From Chromatiales bacterium (GTDB lineage Bacteria; Pseudomonadota; Gammaproteobacteria; Thiohalomonadales; Thiohalomonadaceae), in NCBI GenBank assembly GCA_003251535.1, contig QKFD01000038.1, positions 1 to 64,000 of the forward strand: 64,000 bases of DNA. Direction: 5' to 3'. The notes beneath the pieces were generated by a model. The model saw nothing but the letters and a program-made list of their open reading frames with translations, was not told where the DNA came from and searched no databases. Numbering within the stretch: position 1 is the first letter of the stretch; every line of letters begins with the position of its first letter. The translations under genes were made by a program, and so were the position numbers. Positions 1 through 9,007 of the stretch are shown one piece after another.

Positions 1-211
1 GCGCCCGCTCCTGGGAGGCCCCAGGGAGCGGCTCGGCCGGGGCCCGTACCACCGGGATCACATCCCACTCGTCCCGGTGCTCGCTCAGCGGCGAGGAGAG
101 CAGGTCTTCGGAGAGTTCGCTGGCGGAACGGGCCCGCTGGCGCGTCCAGAGGTAGATGCCGGCTACGATGAGAACACCCAAGATGATGAGTATGAGTCGC
201 AACGAATCCAT
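1..211 (-). CDS. zipA: Cell division protein ZipA, N-terminal part (runs off the window)
   Basis: Only the first 70 codons lie in the window. The reading frame starts at the ATG ending at 211, six bases after the smc stop codon. It opens with a short N-out hydrophobic segment (MDSLRLILIILGVLIVAGIY) followed by a basic and then an acidic/Pro-rich stretch. That is the layout of ZipA, the single-span inner-membrane protein that tethers FtsZ at the division site. The smc-zipA order is common in gammaproteobacteria and supports the call. The FtsZ-binding C-terminal domain is outside the window and cannot be checked. Confidence 0.82.
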   Translation of the reverse strand, partial: MDSLRLILIILGVLIVAGIYLWTRQRARSASELSEDLLSSPLSEHRDEWDVIPVVRAPAEPLPGASQERA

Positions 212-217
212 AGTTCT

Positions 218-3200
218 CTATCCACCCACCGCGGCCAATTCGACCGCCTCTTCCACGTCCACCGCCACGATGCGGGAGACTCCAGGCTCGTGCATGGTGA
301 CACCAATCAGGTTGTTGGCAAGCTCCATGGTGGCCTTATTGTGCGTGATGAAAATAAATTGCACCCGCTCTGACATCTGCCGCACCAGGTCGCAGAAGCG
401 GCCGACATTGGCCTCGTCGAGCGGGGCGTCCACCTCGTCGAGCATACAGAAGGGTGACGGATTGAGCTCGAAAATGGCAAATACCATCGCCACCGCGGTG
501 AGCGCCTTCTCCCCGCCGGAGAGCAGGTGGATGGTGCTATTACGCTTGCCTGGTGGCCGCGCCATGACGGTGACGCCGGTATCCAGCAGGTCCTCGCCGG
601 TCAGCTCCAGATAGGCGTGACCGCCGCCAAATAGCCGGGGGAACTTCTCCTGGAGGCCGCTGTTGACCCGATCGAAGGTCTCTTTGAAGCGGGTGCGGGT
701 CTCGCGGTCGATCTTGCGGATCGCCTCCTCCAGGGTCTCCAGCGCCTCGGTGAGGTCGCCGTGCTGGGCATCGAGATAGTGTTTGCGCTCCGCCTGCTGC
801 TCGTACTCATCGATGGCGGCCAGGTTGATGGGGCCGAGCCGCGCAATGCGGGTCGCCAGCTCCTCCAGCCGTGTCTCCCACGCCTTCTCGTTGGCCCCCT
901 CCGGCAGCTCGGCCAGCAGCTCTGGGAGCGACTGCTCCGCCTCGGTCAGCTGCTCCAACACCGTCTGCCGTCGCACTGACAGCTCCTGCCAGCGCAGTTT
1001 CGCCTCCTCCACCTTGGCGCGCACCTCCTGCGCCTGGCGCTCGGCGGTGGCGCGCTGCTGCTCCTGTTGGCGGATGGTGTGGTCCACCTCGCCCACCTTG
1101 CGCCGCGCCTCGGTCAGGCGCAGCTCCACCGCCGAACGCCGCTCCAGCTGCTCCGCCAGCTCCTCCTCCATCTCCGCCAGCGGCGCCGCCCCCTCCTCCA
1201 GCGCCACGGCCAACAGCTCGCGCCGCTCTGCCAGCTCCTCCAGCTGAAGCGCCACCCGCTCCCGTCCCTGCTCAGTGGCGGTCAGTTCGGTACGGGCCCC
1301 CTGGATCCGTAGCGCCAGGGCGTGCAGCGCCTCGCGCTCACTGCGGCTCTGGCGCCGCGCCTGCTCCAGCTCCTCACGTCGATCCTCGCGCTCACCGCTC
1401 AGCTGTTCACGCAGCTCCGCCAGCTCCTCCATCAGCAGCAGCGCCTCGGCGAGCCGCTCGCGGCTGATCTCGATCTCCTCGCTCAGCTGGTCGTGCTGGC
1501 GCTCCGCCTCTTCGATGTCGTGTAGCAGGCGATCGCGCCGCTGGCGCAGCTGGTCGAGCCGCGCCTGCTTGCCGGTGAGCTGCGCCTTGCGCTCCCCCAC
1601 CGCCCGCTGCGCCTCATTGACCCGCCGCTGGCCCCCCTCGCGCCCCTCCTCCAGCTGCTTGAGTTGGCTCCGCCCCTCCTCCACCGCGCTGGCGGTGTTG
1701 CTCACCTCCGCCTCCAGGGTGGCGATGGCATCGCCCAGTTCGCGCAGCTCCTGCTCGCGGTGGAGCACCCCGGCGTGCTCATCGGCGTCACGCGCCAGGC
1801 GCAGCCAGTTGGGGCCCAGCCAGAGGCCATCACGGGTGATGACCGATTCGTGGCCGGCCAGACGCGGCCGTAGTGCCAGCGCCTCCGCCAGCCCCTCCAC
1901 GCCGTAGACCCCCGCCAGCAGTGACGCCAGCGGCCAGTTGGCGGTGACCCGGGAGGCGAGCGGGTTGGCCAACTCCGCGGCCGCCAGCGGGGGAGTGGTG
2001 GGGTCGGTATCAAACAGGGTCAGGGTGCCGTGCTCCAGCCCCGCCAGCAGCTCCACCACCGGATCGAGTCCGGCGACACAGACCGCCTCCAGGTGATCCC
2101 CTAGCACCGTCTCCACCGCCCGCTCCCAACCCGCCTCCACCGTCAGCCCCTGGGCGAGGCGCTGGGCATCGGCCAGGCCGTGCTGCTCCAGGAAGGCGGA
2201 GACGGCACCGGGCCGCTTGCCCAGGGCCGCCTGCTGTAACGCCTCCAGGGAGGCGTGACGGCCGCGGTGGTGCTGGAGCTGGGTACGCAGTCGATCCAGC
2301 TCGGTGGCCAACTGGCCGTTGGTCTCGCGCTGGGCCATCAGCCGCTGAATGAGTTGATCGAGCGCCTCCTGCTGTTCGGCCGAGGTCAGCTCCGCCTCGG
2401 CCAGCTGCTCCACCAGCAGGGCGATCTCCTCCTCCAGCGGGCCGGTCTCCAGCTGGCGCTGCTCCTCCTTGAAGCGCAACAACCGCTGGCTCAACTGGAG
2501 CTGCTGCTGCTCCAGCTGCTGCAAGCGCGCCTGCTCGCTGTGGGCCACCCGGCTCGGCTCGGCGGCGCGCTGGCTGAGGTCGTCCCAACGCCCCTGCCAG
2601 TCGTGCATCGCCTCCTCCGCCTCGGCCAGGGTGGCGGCCGAGAGGGCCACCGCCTCCTCGGCGGCGGCGTGGGCCGGCTCCCCCTCTGCCAACAGTTGGC
2701 GCAGCTGGTCGATGCGCGCCTGGTCGCTCTCGCTGAGGTGCTGCGCCTCATTGAAGGTGCGCTCCAGCTGGGCGAGGTCACCACGCTGCTGCGAGCGTCG
2801 CTCACGGGCGTGCTGGATCCCCTGCTCCAGACGGGCGATGTCGGCCCCTACCCCGTAGAAGTCCCCCTGTACCCGGTTGAAGCTTTCGGTGGCCTCGCCG
2901 TGCGCCTCTCGCAGCCGCTCGATCTCCGCCTCCGCGGCCCGCTGGCGCGAGATCTCCGCCTCCAGTTGGACGGCAAACTCACGGATGGCCGCCTCCCGCG
3001 TATTGGTGTCGCGGTCGAGCCCCTGCCAGCGCAGCGCCAGCATCTGCCCACGGAACTGGCGCTCCTCCGCCTTCAGCTCTTTGAAGCGCTCGGCGGTGCG
3101 CGCCTGGCGCTGGAGGTGGGCGAGCTGCTTCTCCAGCTCCTCCCGCAGGTCGTTGAGGCGATCTAAGTTCTCCCGCGTGTGGCGCATCCGATTTTCGGTC

Positions 3201-3736
3201 TCACGCCGCCGCTCTTTGTACTTGGAGATCCCCGCCGCCTCCTCCAGGAAGACCCGCAGCTCCTCCGGCCGCGCCTCGATGAGGCGGGAGATGGTCCCCT
3301 GCTCGATGATGGCGTAGCTGCGCGGCCCGAGGCCGGTGCCGAGGAAGATGTCGGTGATATCGCGGCGGCGGCAGCGGGCGTTGTTGAGGTAGTAACTGGA
3401 GCCGCCATCGCGGGTCACCACTCGCTTGAGGGCGATCTCCGCATAGGTGGCCCACTGCCCCCCCAGGGTGGCATCGGAGTTGTCAAAGATAAGCTCGATA
3501 GAGGCCTGCCCCACCGGCTTGCGTGAGCTGGAACCGTTGAAGATGACATCGGTCATCGAGTCGCCACGCAGGTTCTTGGCGGAGCTTTCGCCCATGACCC
3601 AACGCACGGCATCAATAGTGTTGGACTTGCCACAGCCGTTCGGCCCCACGATCCCTGTCAGATTGCCCGGCAGCGGGATGGTGGTGGGGTCAACGAACGA
3701 CTTGAAGCCAGCCAATTTGATCTTGGAGAGACGCAT
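218..3736 (-). CDS. smc: Chromosome segregation ATPase SMC
   Basis: A 1172-residue SMC protein, full family length. It has an N-terminal ABC-type head with Walker A GPNGCGKS at residues 31-38, then a long charged coiled coil, a globular hinge at about 505-650, a returning coiled coil, and a C-terminal head with the signature LSGGEKALTA (about 1070) and Walker B CMLDEVDAPLDEANV (about 1100). Such proteins act as condensin-like dimers with ScpA/ScpB to compact and segregate the nucleoid. MukB is the alternative in enterics; the sequence is canonical SMC. It is followed at once by zipA and is divergent from queF across about 100 bases. Confidence 0.97.
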   Translation of the reverse strand: MRLSKIKLAGFKSFVDPTTIPLPGNLTGIVGPNGCGKSNTIDAVRWVMGESSAKNLRGDSMTDVIFNGSSSRKPVGQASIELIFDNSDATLGGQWATYAEIALKRVVTRDGGSSYYLNNARCRRRDITDIFLGTGLGPRSYAIIEQGTISRLIEARPEELRVFLEEAAGISKYKERRRETENRMRHTRENLDRLNDLREELEKQLAHLQRQARTAERFKELKAEERQFRGQMLALRWQGLDRDTNTREAAIREFAVQLEAEISRQRAAEAEIERLREAHGEATESFNRVQGDFYGVGADIARLEQGIQHARERRSQQRGDLAQLERTFNEAQHLSESDQARIDQLRQLLAEGEPAHAAAEEAVALSAATLAEAEEAMHDWQGRWDDLSQRAAEPSRVAHSEQARLQQLEQQQLQLSQRLLRFKEEQRQLETGPLEEEIALLVEQLAEAELTSAEQQEALDQLIQRLMAQRETNGQLATELDRLRTQLQHHRGRHASLEALQQAALGKRPGAVSAFLEQHGLADAQRLAQGLTVEAGWERAVETVLGDHLEAVCVAGLDPVVELLAGLEHGTLTLFDTDPTTPPLAAAELANPLASRVTANWPLASLLAGVYGVEGLAEALALRPRLAGHESVITRDGLWLGPNWLRLARDADEHAGVLHREQELRELGDAIATLEAEVSNTASAVEEGRSQLKQLEEGREGGQRRVNEAQRAVGERKAQLTGKQARLDQLRQRRDRLLHDIEEAERQHDQLSEEIEISRERLAEALLLMEELAELREQLSGEREDRREELEQARRQSRSEREALHALALRIQGARTELTATEQGRERVALQLEELAERRELLAVALEEGAAPLAEMEEELAEQLERRSAVELRLTEARRKVGEVDHTIRQQEQQRATAERQAQEVRAKVEEAKLRWQELSVRRQTVLEQLTEAEQSLPELLAELPEGANEKAWETRLEELATRIARLGPINLAAIDEYEQQAERKHYLDAQHGDLTEALETLEEAIRKIDRETRTRFKETFDRVNSGLQEKFPRLFGGGHAYLELTGEDLLDTGVTVMARPPGKRNSTIHLLSGGEKALTAVAMVFAIFELNPSPFCMLDEVDAPLDEANVGRFCDLVRQMSERVQFIFITHNKATMELANNLIGVTMHEPGVSRIVAVDVEEAVELAAVGG

Positions 3737-3838
3737 CTTGGGCTCGCTGGGGGCTCAGGCGTGGCAAACTATGGGATTGTCCCACGCCCGCCCGGCTCCT
3801 AGAATTCCGGGCCGCAAAGCTAACACAGAGCGCATCCC

Positions 3839-4228
3839 ATGCCTAGCCAGCCTAGTAAGTCACTGGAAACCTTTGAAAATCCTCATCCGGAACGGGATTA
3901 TGTCATCCACATGGAGGTGCCGGAGTTCACCTGTCTGTGCCCCAAAACCGGGCAACCCGACTTTGCCACCATCCTGCTGGACTATATCCCCGATGGCCTC
4001 TGCGTTGAGCTGAAGTCGCTCAAACTTTACATGTGGTCCTACCGTGATGAGGGGGCGTTCCACGAGGCGGTCACCAACCGCCTCCTGGATGACCTGGTGG
4101 CGGCCTGCCAACCCCGCTTCATGCGCATCACCGGCCGCTTCAACGTGCGCGGCGGCATCTACACCAACGTGGTGGTGGAGCACCGCGCTGCCGGTTGGCA
4201 GCCGGCACCGCCGGTAGTGCTACCGTGA
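3839..4228 (+). CDS. queF: NADPH-dependent 7-cyano-7-deazaguanine (preQ0) reductase, short unimodular type
   Basis: A 129-residue cytoplasmic enzyme that reduces preQ0 to preQ1 in queuosine biosynthesis for tRNA modification. It shows the nucleophilic cysteine motif [14 protein letters not shown], the specificity motif [20 protein letters not shown], and a C-terminal [15 protein letters not shown], all typical of QueF. Its length fits the short B. subtilis-type enzyme rather than the two-domain E. coli form. It is divergent from smc. I looked for a preQ1 riboswitch in the 102 bases upstream and did not see one. The other queuosine genes are not nearby. Confidence 0.95.
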   Translation: MPSQPSKSLETFENPHPERDYVIHMEVPEFTCLCPKTGQPDFATILLDYIPDGLCVELKSLKLYMWSYRDEGAFHEAVTNRLLDDLVAACQPRFMRITGRFNVRGGIYTNVVVEHRAAGWQPAPPVVLP

Positions 4229-4250
4229 TGGCCGCTGGCGCACAGGATTA

Positions 4251-5594
4251 GTGCGGGTGAAACCACTCTATATTGGCGTCGATCTCGGTACCTCCGGCTG
4301 CCGCGCCGTCGCCCTTGACGGCAACGGCCAGCTGGTGGGGGAGTCGCGGGTATCCCTCCCGCCCCCCCTGCGCAGCGGCGCGACGGTGGAGCAGGATCCC
4401 GAGTTGTGGTGGGAGGCGGTGGTGGCCGCCATGGATGCCCTAGCCCACGGCTGCCCGCTCGGCGCGAGCGCCGCCCTGGCGCTGGATGCCACCTCCGGCA
4501 CGGTGCTGCTGCTGGATGGGGCCGGGGTGCCAGTCAGCCCCGGCCTGATGTACAACGACCACCGTGCCAGCGTGGCGGCCCAGCTCATCGCCCGCTTCGC
4601 CCCCCGTGAGTCGGCCGCCCATGGCGCCGCCTCCAGCCTCGCCAAGGCGTTCTGGCTGCTTGCCCAGCGCTACGACACGGCCCAGCGGGTGGCCACCCAG
4701 GCCGATTTCATCTACGGCCGGCTGGGCGCGACGGCGGTGGTGGATGAGAACAACGCCCTCAAGCTCGGTTACGACCCCCTCGCCCGCCGCTGGCCCAACT
4801 GGCTCCAGCAGCTCGGCCTCGACCCACGGCTACTACCACGGGTGGTGGCCGCCGGCGCCCCCGTCGGCCGACTCGACCCCAATCTGGCGGCCCGCTGGGG
4901 GATGGCCTCACCCCCCCAGCTGGTGGCCGGTAGCTCCGACAGCACTGCCGCCATCCTCGCCACCGGGGTGACAGCGCCCGGTGAGGCGGTCACCTCGCTC
5001 GGCTCTACCTTGGTGACCAAGGTGGTGAGCGACAGCCCGGTCTTTGCCCCGGAGTTTGGCGTCTATAGCCAGCCCTACCGGGGCCGCTGGCTGGTGGGGG
5101 GCGGCTCAAGTAGCGGCGGAGCGGTGCTGCGGCAGTTCTTCTCCGATGCCGAGATCGCCCAGTTGAGTGCCGAGATCGACCCCCAGCACCCGACCGATCT
5201 CGACTACTACCCGCTCCCAGGCCCCGGTGAGCGCTTCCCCATCGCCGATCCCGCCATGGCCCCCCGCCTCACCCCCCGCCCGGCGGAGCCGAGCCGCTTC
5301 CTTCAGGGGTTGCTGGAGGGGATCAGCCAGATCGAGCGCCTGGCCTACCAACGGCTGACCGAGCTGGGGGCACCGCCGCCCAGTACTATCTATAGCGTCG
5401 GCGGGGGCGCCGCCAACCCCACCTGGAGCGCCATCCGCGCCCGCCTATTGGCGGTGCCGCTGGCGACGCCAGCCCATCAAGAGGCGGCCTACGGTAGCGC
5501 GCTCCTGGCGCTGGCAGGGGCCCACACCTCGCCCCCGTTGACACTGCTGGCGGGCGGTCCCCCCGCTGCCACAAAAGGCGATCTACCCCACTAA
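4251..5594 (+). CDS. FGGY-family carbohydrate kinase (D-ribulokinase/xylulokinase-like)
   Basis: A 447-residue sugar kinase starting with GTG 22 bases after queF. The N-terminal half has the actin-fold phosphate-1 motif YIGVDLGTSGCRAVALD and a substrate-region motif DATSGTVLLLD. The C-terminal half has GSTLVTK and the nucleotide-binding GGGAANPTWSAIRA. The family phosphorylates ketoses or polyols. The compact form with DLGTSGCRA resembles the cyanobacterial/plant D-ribulose kinases sometimes annotated as xylulokinase, so ribulose is my best guess for substrate. No pentose-pathway neighbours help decide. Confidence 0.8.
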   Translation: MRVKPLYIGVDLGTSGCRAVALDGNGQLVGESRVSLPPPLRSGATVEQDPELWWEAVVAAMDALAHGCPLGASAALALDATSGTVLLLDGAGVPVSPGLMYNDHRASVAAQLIARFAPRESAAHGAASSLAKAFWLLAQRYDTAQRVATQADFIYGRLGATAVVDENNALKLGYDPLARRWPNWLQQLGLDPRLLPRVVAAGAPVGRLDPNLAARWGMASPPQLVAGSSDSTAAILATGVTAPGEAVTSLGSTLVTKVVSDSPVFAPEFGVYSQPYRGRWLVGGGSSSGGAVLRQFFSDAEIAQLSAEIDPQHPTDLDYYPLPGPGERFPIADPAMAPRLTPRPAEPSRFLQGLLEGISQIERLAYQRLTELGAPPPSTIYSVGGGAANPTWSAIRARLLAVPLATPAHQEAAYGSALLALAGAHTSPPLTLLAGGPPAATKGDLPH

Positions 5595-5730
5595 TATGGG
5601 CGCGCCACCCTGCCGTTGTCGGCCGCGCCCTCCCCTCACCGCGGAACGGGCGGTGTCGCGCGCAGATGGCATGACCCGACCCAAGGCGTGGTCGCCCGCC
5701 GTTGGCCCCCAGTCATAGCAAGGAGATCCT

Positions 5731-6480
5731 ATGCGCAATAACCCCCTCACCGGAGCCGGTTACTTCCTGCGAGGCTTCATGTCCCTTGGTCGGCCCGGTC
5801 TGCGCCGCTTCGTGGCGCTACCGCTGCTGGTCAATGTCCTGGTCTTCTCCCTGCTGATCTGGCTGGCAGTGGGTGAGTTTGACCAACTGGTCCATAGCCT
5901 GATGCCCGATCTGCCCGGTTGGCTGGAGTGGTTGGCCTGGCTGCTCTGGCTGGTGTTCGCCCTGGTGGTGGTGGGGATCGTCTTCTTCACCTTCACCATC
6001 ATCGCCAACCTCATCGGGGCGCCCTTCAATGGTCTGCTGGCGGAGGCGGTGGAGCGGCAGCAGGGGGGGCTACCGGCCCCCGATGCGGCCCGCTTTAATG
6101 AGATGGTGAAGGCGATCCCCGCCATCCTCTGGGATGAACTGGGCAAGCTCACCTACTTTGCCGCCTGGGCCGTCCCGCTGCTGCTGCTGTTCTGGGTCCC
6201 ACTTATCAATCTGGCCGCCCCGCTCTTCTGGACCCTCTTCAGCGTCTGGATGCTGGCGGTGGAGTACTCCGACTACCCGATGAGTAACCACGGTCTGAAG
6301 GGGAAAGAAGTGCGTGCCAAGCTGCGGGAGAAGCGGCTGCTGGTGCTCGGCTTTGGCGCTGCCACCCTGCTCGCCACCATGGTGCCGCTGCTCAACTTCT
6401 TCGTCATGCCGGCGGCGGTGATCGGCGCCACCCTGATGTGGTTGGAGCGGATACGGCCGAGCGCACCGGACGCCCCCTGA
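5731..6480 (+). CDS. cysZ: CysZ-type sulfate permease
   Basis: A 249-residue integral membrane protein of the EI24/CysZ family. It begins NPLTGAGYFLRGFMSLGRPGLRRF, has hydrophobic segments near residues 30-48, 68-95, 143-170 and 205-230, and the conserved NLIGAPFNGLLAEAVE loop. CysZ brings sulfate across the inner membrane for assimilation into cysteine. A good ribosome binding site (AAGGAG) lies seven bases before the ATG. It is convergent with hupV, with only 12 bases between the stops. In a sulfur oxidiser the same family could also balance sulfate produced by oxidation; the sequence does not show this. Confidence 0.92.
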   Translation: MRNNPLTGAGYFLRGFMSLGRPGLRRFVALPLLVNVLVFSLLIWLAVGEFDQLVHSLMPDLPGWLEWLAWLLWLVFALVVVGIVFFTFTIIANLIGAPFNGLLAEAVERQQGGLPAPDAARFNEMVKAIPAILWDELGKLTYFAAWAVPLLLLFWVPLINLAAPLFWTLFSVWMLAVEYSDYPMSNHGLKGKEVRAKLREKRLLVLGFGAATLLATMVPLLNFFVMPAAVIGATLMWLERIRPSAPDAP

Positions 6481-6492
6481 GACCGGGCCGGC

Positions 6493-7941
6493 TTAGTGGA
6501 CGGTGCAGACCATGCAGGGGTCGAACGAGCGCACCACATGCTGCACCGCCAGCGGTACCACCACCCCAGGCTCGATGGGGGTCCCCACCAGCGCCTGCTC
6601 CAGCGGGCCGGGGGTGCCGCTGGCGTCCCGCGGGGAGAAGTTCCAGGTGGTGGGGGCGATGATCTGATAGCGGGCGATACGCCCCCCCTTCACCGTGAGC
6701 CAGTGGCCTAGGCTGCCCCGGGCCGCCTCCACCAACCCCACCCCGCTCGCCTCTGCCGGCACGCGACCCTGCTGGCAGTAGGGGGCCCCCGCCTCCAGCT
6801 GATCGACCCAGCGCTCCATCTGCGGCACCAGTAGCGCCAGCTCCAACAGACGGGCCACCACCCGGGCATAGACATCGCCCCCCGCCGCCGCCAATCCCAG
6901 TGCCAAGGGGTGGCCCGCCACCACCTGGCGGGCCAACGCCCCGGTCTCCGCCGGTTGTCCGGCGAGGCGCGGCGCCTTGCACCAGCTGTAGGCCCCCGCC
7001 TTCTCTTCCAGTGGCACCGTCACCCCGAGAGTGGGCGCCAATGGCTCCGCCGGCCCGGCGAGCCAGGCGTGGGAGAGGTCCTCACTGATGAGGCTGAGGT
7101 CGAGGGGGGAGCGCTCCCCCGCCCGCCACACTCCGGCGGGAAACAGCCGCTCCGCCCCTTGGGGGTAGGCCCCAAAGCTGAGAAAGAGACCGCCACCGCG
7201 CCCTAGTTCGGCCAGCCCTCGCTCGGCGGCCACCGCCAGGAAGAGCGGAAAATCGGCCACCGGGCCCCTACTGCCGGCGGTCCAATGAGAGAGGGCCGCC
7301 TCGTCCGTCAGCTCGGCCACCCGCTCCAGGCGATCGCCAAATAGCCGCTGCTCCAGAAAGCGGCGGAAGCGGCGGAGGATCCCCGCTAACCGCAGTGGTC
7401 CGGTGGCATCCAGGGCGCGGGTGGTGCCACCCGGTTGCAGCGCCAAGGTGTGGGGCCACTTGCCCGCCAGCTGTCCCACCAGGTGGAGCAGCTCGGCGCG
7501 GGCCGCCAGCATCTCCCGCTGCCCGCTGCCAGTCAGGGCACGGAAGCGCTCCGCCACCTGGGGATACCACGGCCGGTCGGCGTAGTGCTCCCGGGCAAAG
7601 TCGGGCATGAAAAAGAGGTAGAAGTGGGTGAGGTGATCGGCCAGATTCTCCGCCGCCAGCACCAGATTGGCCGCCACCCGGCCATTGGCGGCGGGGAGCA
7701 GCCCCATGGCATCGGCGAGGGCGGCACTGGCGGCGGCGGAGTGGGCCACCGAGCAGATGCCGCAGATCCGCGCCACCAGGGTGAGGGCGTCGAGGGGATC
7801 GCGCCCCTGGAGTAGGTGCTCGAAGCCGCGAAATAGCGGCGAGTTGACATAGGCCGCCTGCACCCGGCCGGCCTCCGTCTCCAGGGTCACCTCCAGATCC
7901 CCCTCCACCCGATTGAACGGGCCCACCACCAACCGACTCAC
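6493..7941 (-). CDS. hupV: H2-sensing [NiFe] hydrogenase large subunit (HupV/HoxC type)
   Basis: A 482-residue large subunit from the GTG ending at 7941. The frame stays open upstream to 8145, but that stretch overlaps hupU. The chosen GTG has a strong GGGGAGGGG site and gives MSRLVVGPFNRVEGD, with E13 and D15 where the Ralstonia sensor HoxC has them. The active-site cysteine pairs are C60/C63 (RICGICS) and C476/C479 in the terminal DPCMVCTVH. The protein ends at that histidine, with no cleavable extension, a hallmark of regulatory hydrogenases. I62 and F110, the gas-channel residues of sensors, are present, but position 67 is His rather than the usual sensor Gln. It is the last gene of the hupR-hupU-hupV operon. 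Confidence 0.93.
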   Translation of the reverse strand: MSRLVVGPFNRVEGDLEVTLETEAGRVQAAYVNSPLFRGFEHLLQGRDPLDALTLVARICGICSVAHSAAASAALADAMGLLPAANGRVAANLVLAAENLADHLTHFYLFFMPDFAREHYADRPWYPQVAERFRALTGSGQREMLAARAELLHLVGQLAGKWPHTLALQPGGTTRALDATGPLRLAGILRRFRRFLEQRLFGDRLERVAELTDEAALSHWTAGSRGPVADFPLFLAVAAERGLAELGRGGGLFLSFGAYPQGAERLFPAGVWRAGERSPLDLSLISEDLSHAWLAGPAEPLAPTLGVTVPLEEKAGAYSWCKAPRLAGQPAETGALARQVVAGHPLALGLAAAGGDVYARVVARLLELALLVPQMERWVDQLEAGAPYCQQGRVPAEASGVGLVEAARGSLGHWLTVKGGRIARYQIIAPTTWNFSPRDASGTPGPLEQALVGTPIEPGVVVPLAVQHVVRSFDPCMVCTVH

Positions 7942-8002
7942 CGCACCCCTCCCCGCTCTCCGGCGGTCCTCACCGCCCCTTGTTGCCGCTGCCCACTGCC
8001 GT

Positions 8003-9007
8003 TCACCGCTTCTGCCGACCCAAGGTGGGCGGCAGCACGATGTGATCGGCATGGGCGTTTTGCCGAACCCGCTTAGGGGTGGCCGACTTGGAGAGCGAGG
8101 CCAGGGCGACAAACCACGCCTTGGGCATATCGGTGGGCAGGCCAATGGGGATCCCAGCCACCTTGGGGGTCTGCTGGAATGGGTGTCCGGGTAGCGAGAA
8201 CTCCGGTGCGGTGCAGTTGATGCAGGGGTAACCGCCGCGCAGGCAGGAGCCGCTGCCGTTCCAGTAGCGCAGATTGCAGTCGGCGTGGGCCTGGGTCCCT
8301 TTGCAGCCGAGGTTCTCCATCAGACAGCCCAACTCCGAAAGCGCCTGGGCGCTCGCCTTAAACTCGTAGTACTCGTTGCGGGGACAGCCATGGTGGACCA
8401 GGTGATCGGCATAGAAACGGGGCCGCCCGAGGTCATCCAGCGCTAAGGGGGTACCGTGGGCAATGGCCGCCAGCCCCTCCACCACCCAGTCGGGGTGGGT
8501 AGGACAGCCAGCGATGTTGACCACCACCCCTCCGGCGGCGCTACGGTAGCGCTCCCCCAGTAGTCCACCGGCCACCCCCCCCTCATACTGGAGGCCGCAG
8601 GCATCTAGTAGATTGTCCTCACCACGGGAGATACCGCCGTAGGCGGCGCAGGTCCCCACCGCCACGGTGTGGCGTGCCACCGCCGCCAGCCGCGCCACCC
8701 AGCGGGTCATCGGCTGGCCGGTGCCCGCCAGTAGGTGGAAGCGACCGCTACCGTTGGGGCCGCGCAACATCGCCCCCTCGATACAGAGGATGTCGAGCCG
8801 CTGCTCACCGGCGATACACGCCTCCAGCAGCGGGATAAGCTCCTGCCCGGTCGCCTCCGCCAGGGAGGGGTGCCAGAGCAGCGCAATATTGCTCTCCTCC
8901 AGGGCCTGTAGCAGATCCGGGCACTCCGCCCCCAGCAACGAGAGGGTGCAGCCACCACACCCCCCCGACTGGAGCCAGAGCAGGTTGAGTGGCGCCTCGC
9001 CGCTCAC
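8003..9007 (-). CDS. hupU: H2-sensing [NiFe] hydrogenase small subunit (HupU/HoxB type)
   Basis: A 334-residue small subunit that carries the electron-transfer Fe-S clusters of the cytoplasmic H2 sensor. It starts directly at [20 protein letters not shown], with no Tat signal peptide, which separates it from membrane-bound uptake hydrogenases. Cluster ligands are visible: SGGCGGC near the N terminus, GTCAAYGG, GCPTHPDWV, HHGCPRNEYYEF, LGCKGTQAHADC and SCLRGGYPCINC. The start ATG overlaps the hupR stop by four bases (9004-9007), so translation is probably coupled. The pair HupU-HupV normally signals to the kinase HupT, which is absent from this window. Confidence 0.95.
   Translation of the reverse strand: MSGEAPLNLLWLQSGGCGGCTLSLLGAECPDLLQALEESNIALLWHPSLAEATGQELIPLLEACIAGEQRLDILCIEGAMLRGPNGSGRFHLLAGTGQPMTRWVARLAAVARHTVAVGTCAAYGGISRGEDNLLDACGLQYEGGVAGGLLGERYRSAAGGVVVNIAGCPTHPDWVVEGLAAIAHGTPLALDDLGRPRFYADHLVHHGCPRNEYYEFKASAQALSELGCLMENLGCKGTQAHADCNLRYWNGSGSCLRGGYPCINCTAPEFSLPGHPFQQTPKVAGIPIGLPTDMPKAWFVALASLSKSATPKRVRQNAHADHIVLPPTLGRQKR

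Noticed and set aside
783-3526. Many plus-strand Ser/Arg- or Leu/Gln-rich frames opposite smc
   Set aside because: They are complements of the coiled-coil codons of smc in GC-rich DNA, with no ribosome binding sites or known sequence.
3737-3838. preQ1 riboswitch upstream of queF
   Set aside because: No preQ1-I or preQ1-II stem and A-rich tail could be found, and the space is short.
7942-8145. Longer hupV reading frame starting at 8145
   Set aside because: It overlaps the 3' end of hupU, lacks family sequence, and the GTG at 7941 has a strong ribosome binding site and gives HoxC-like numbering.
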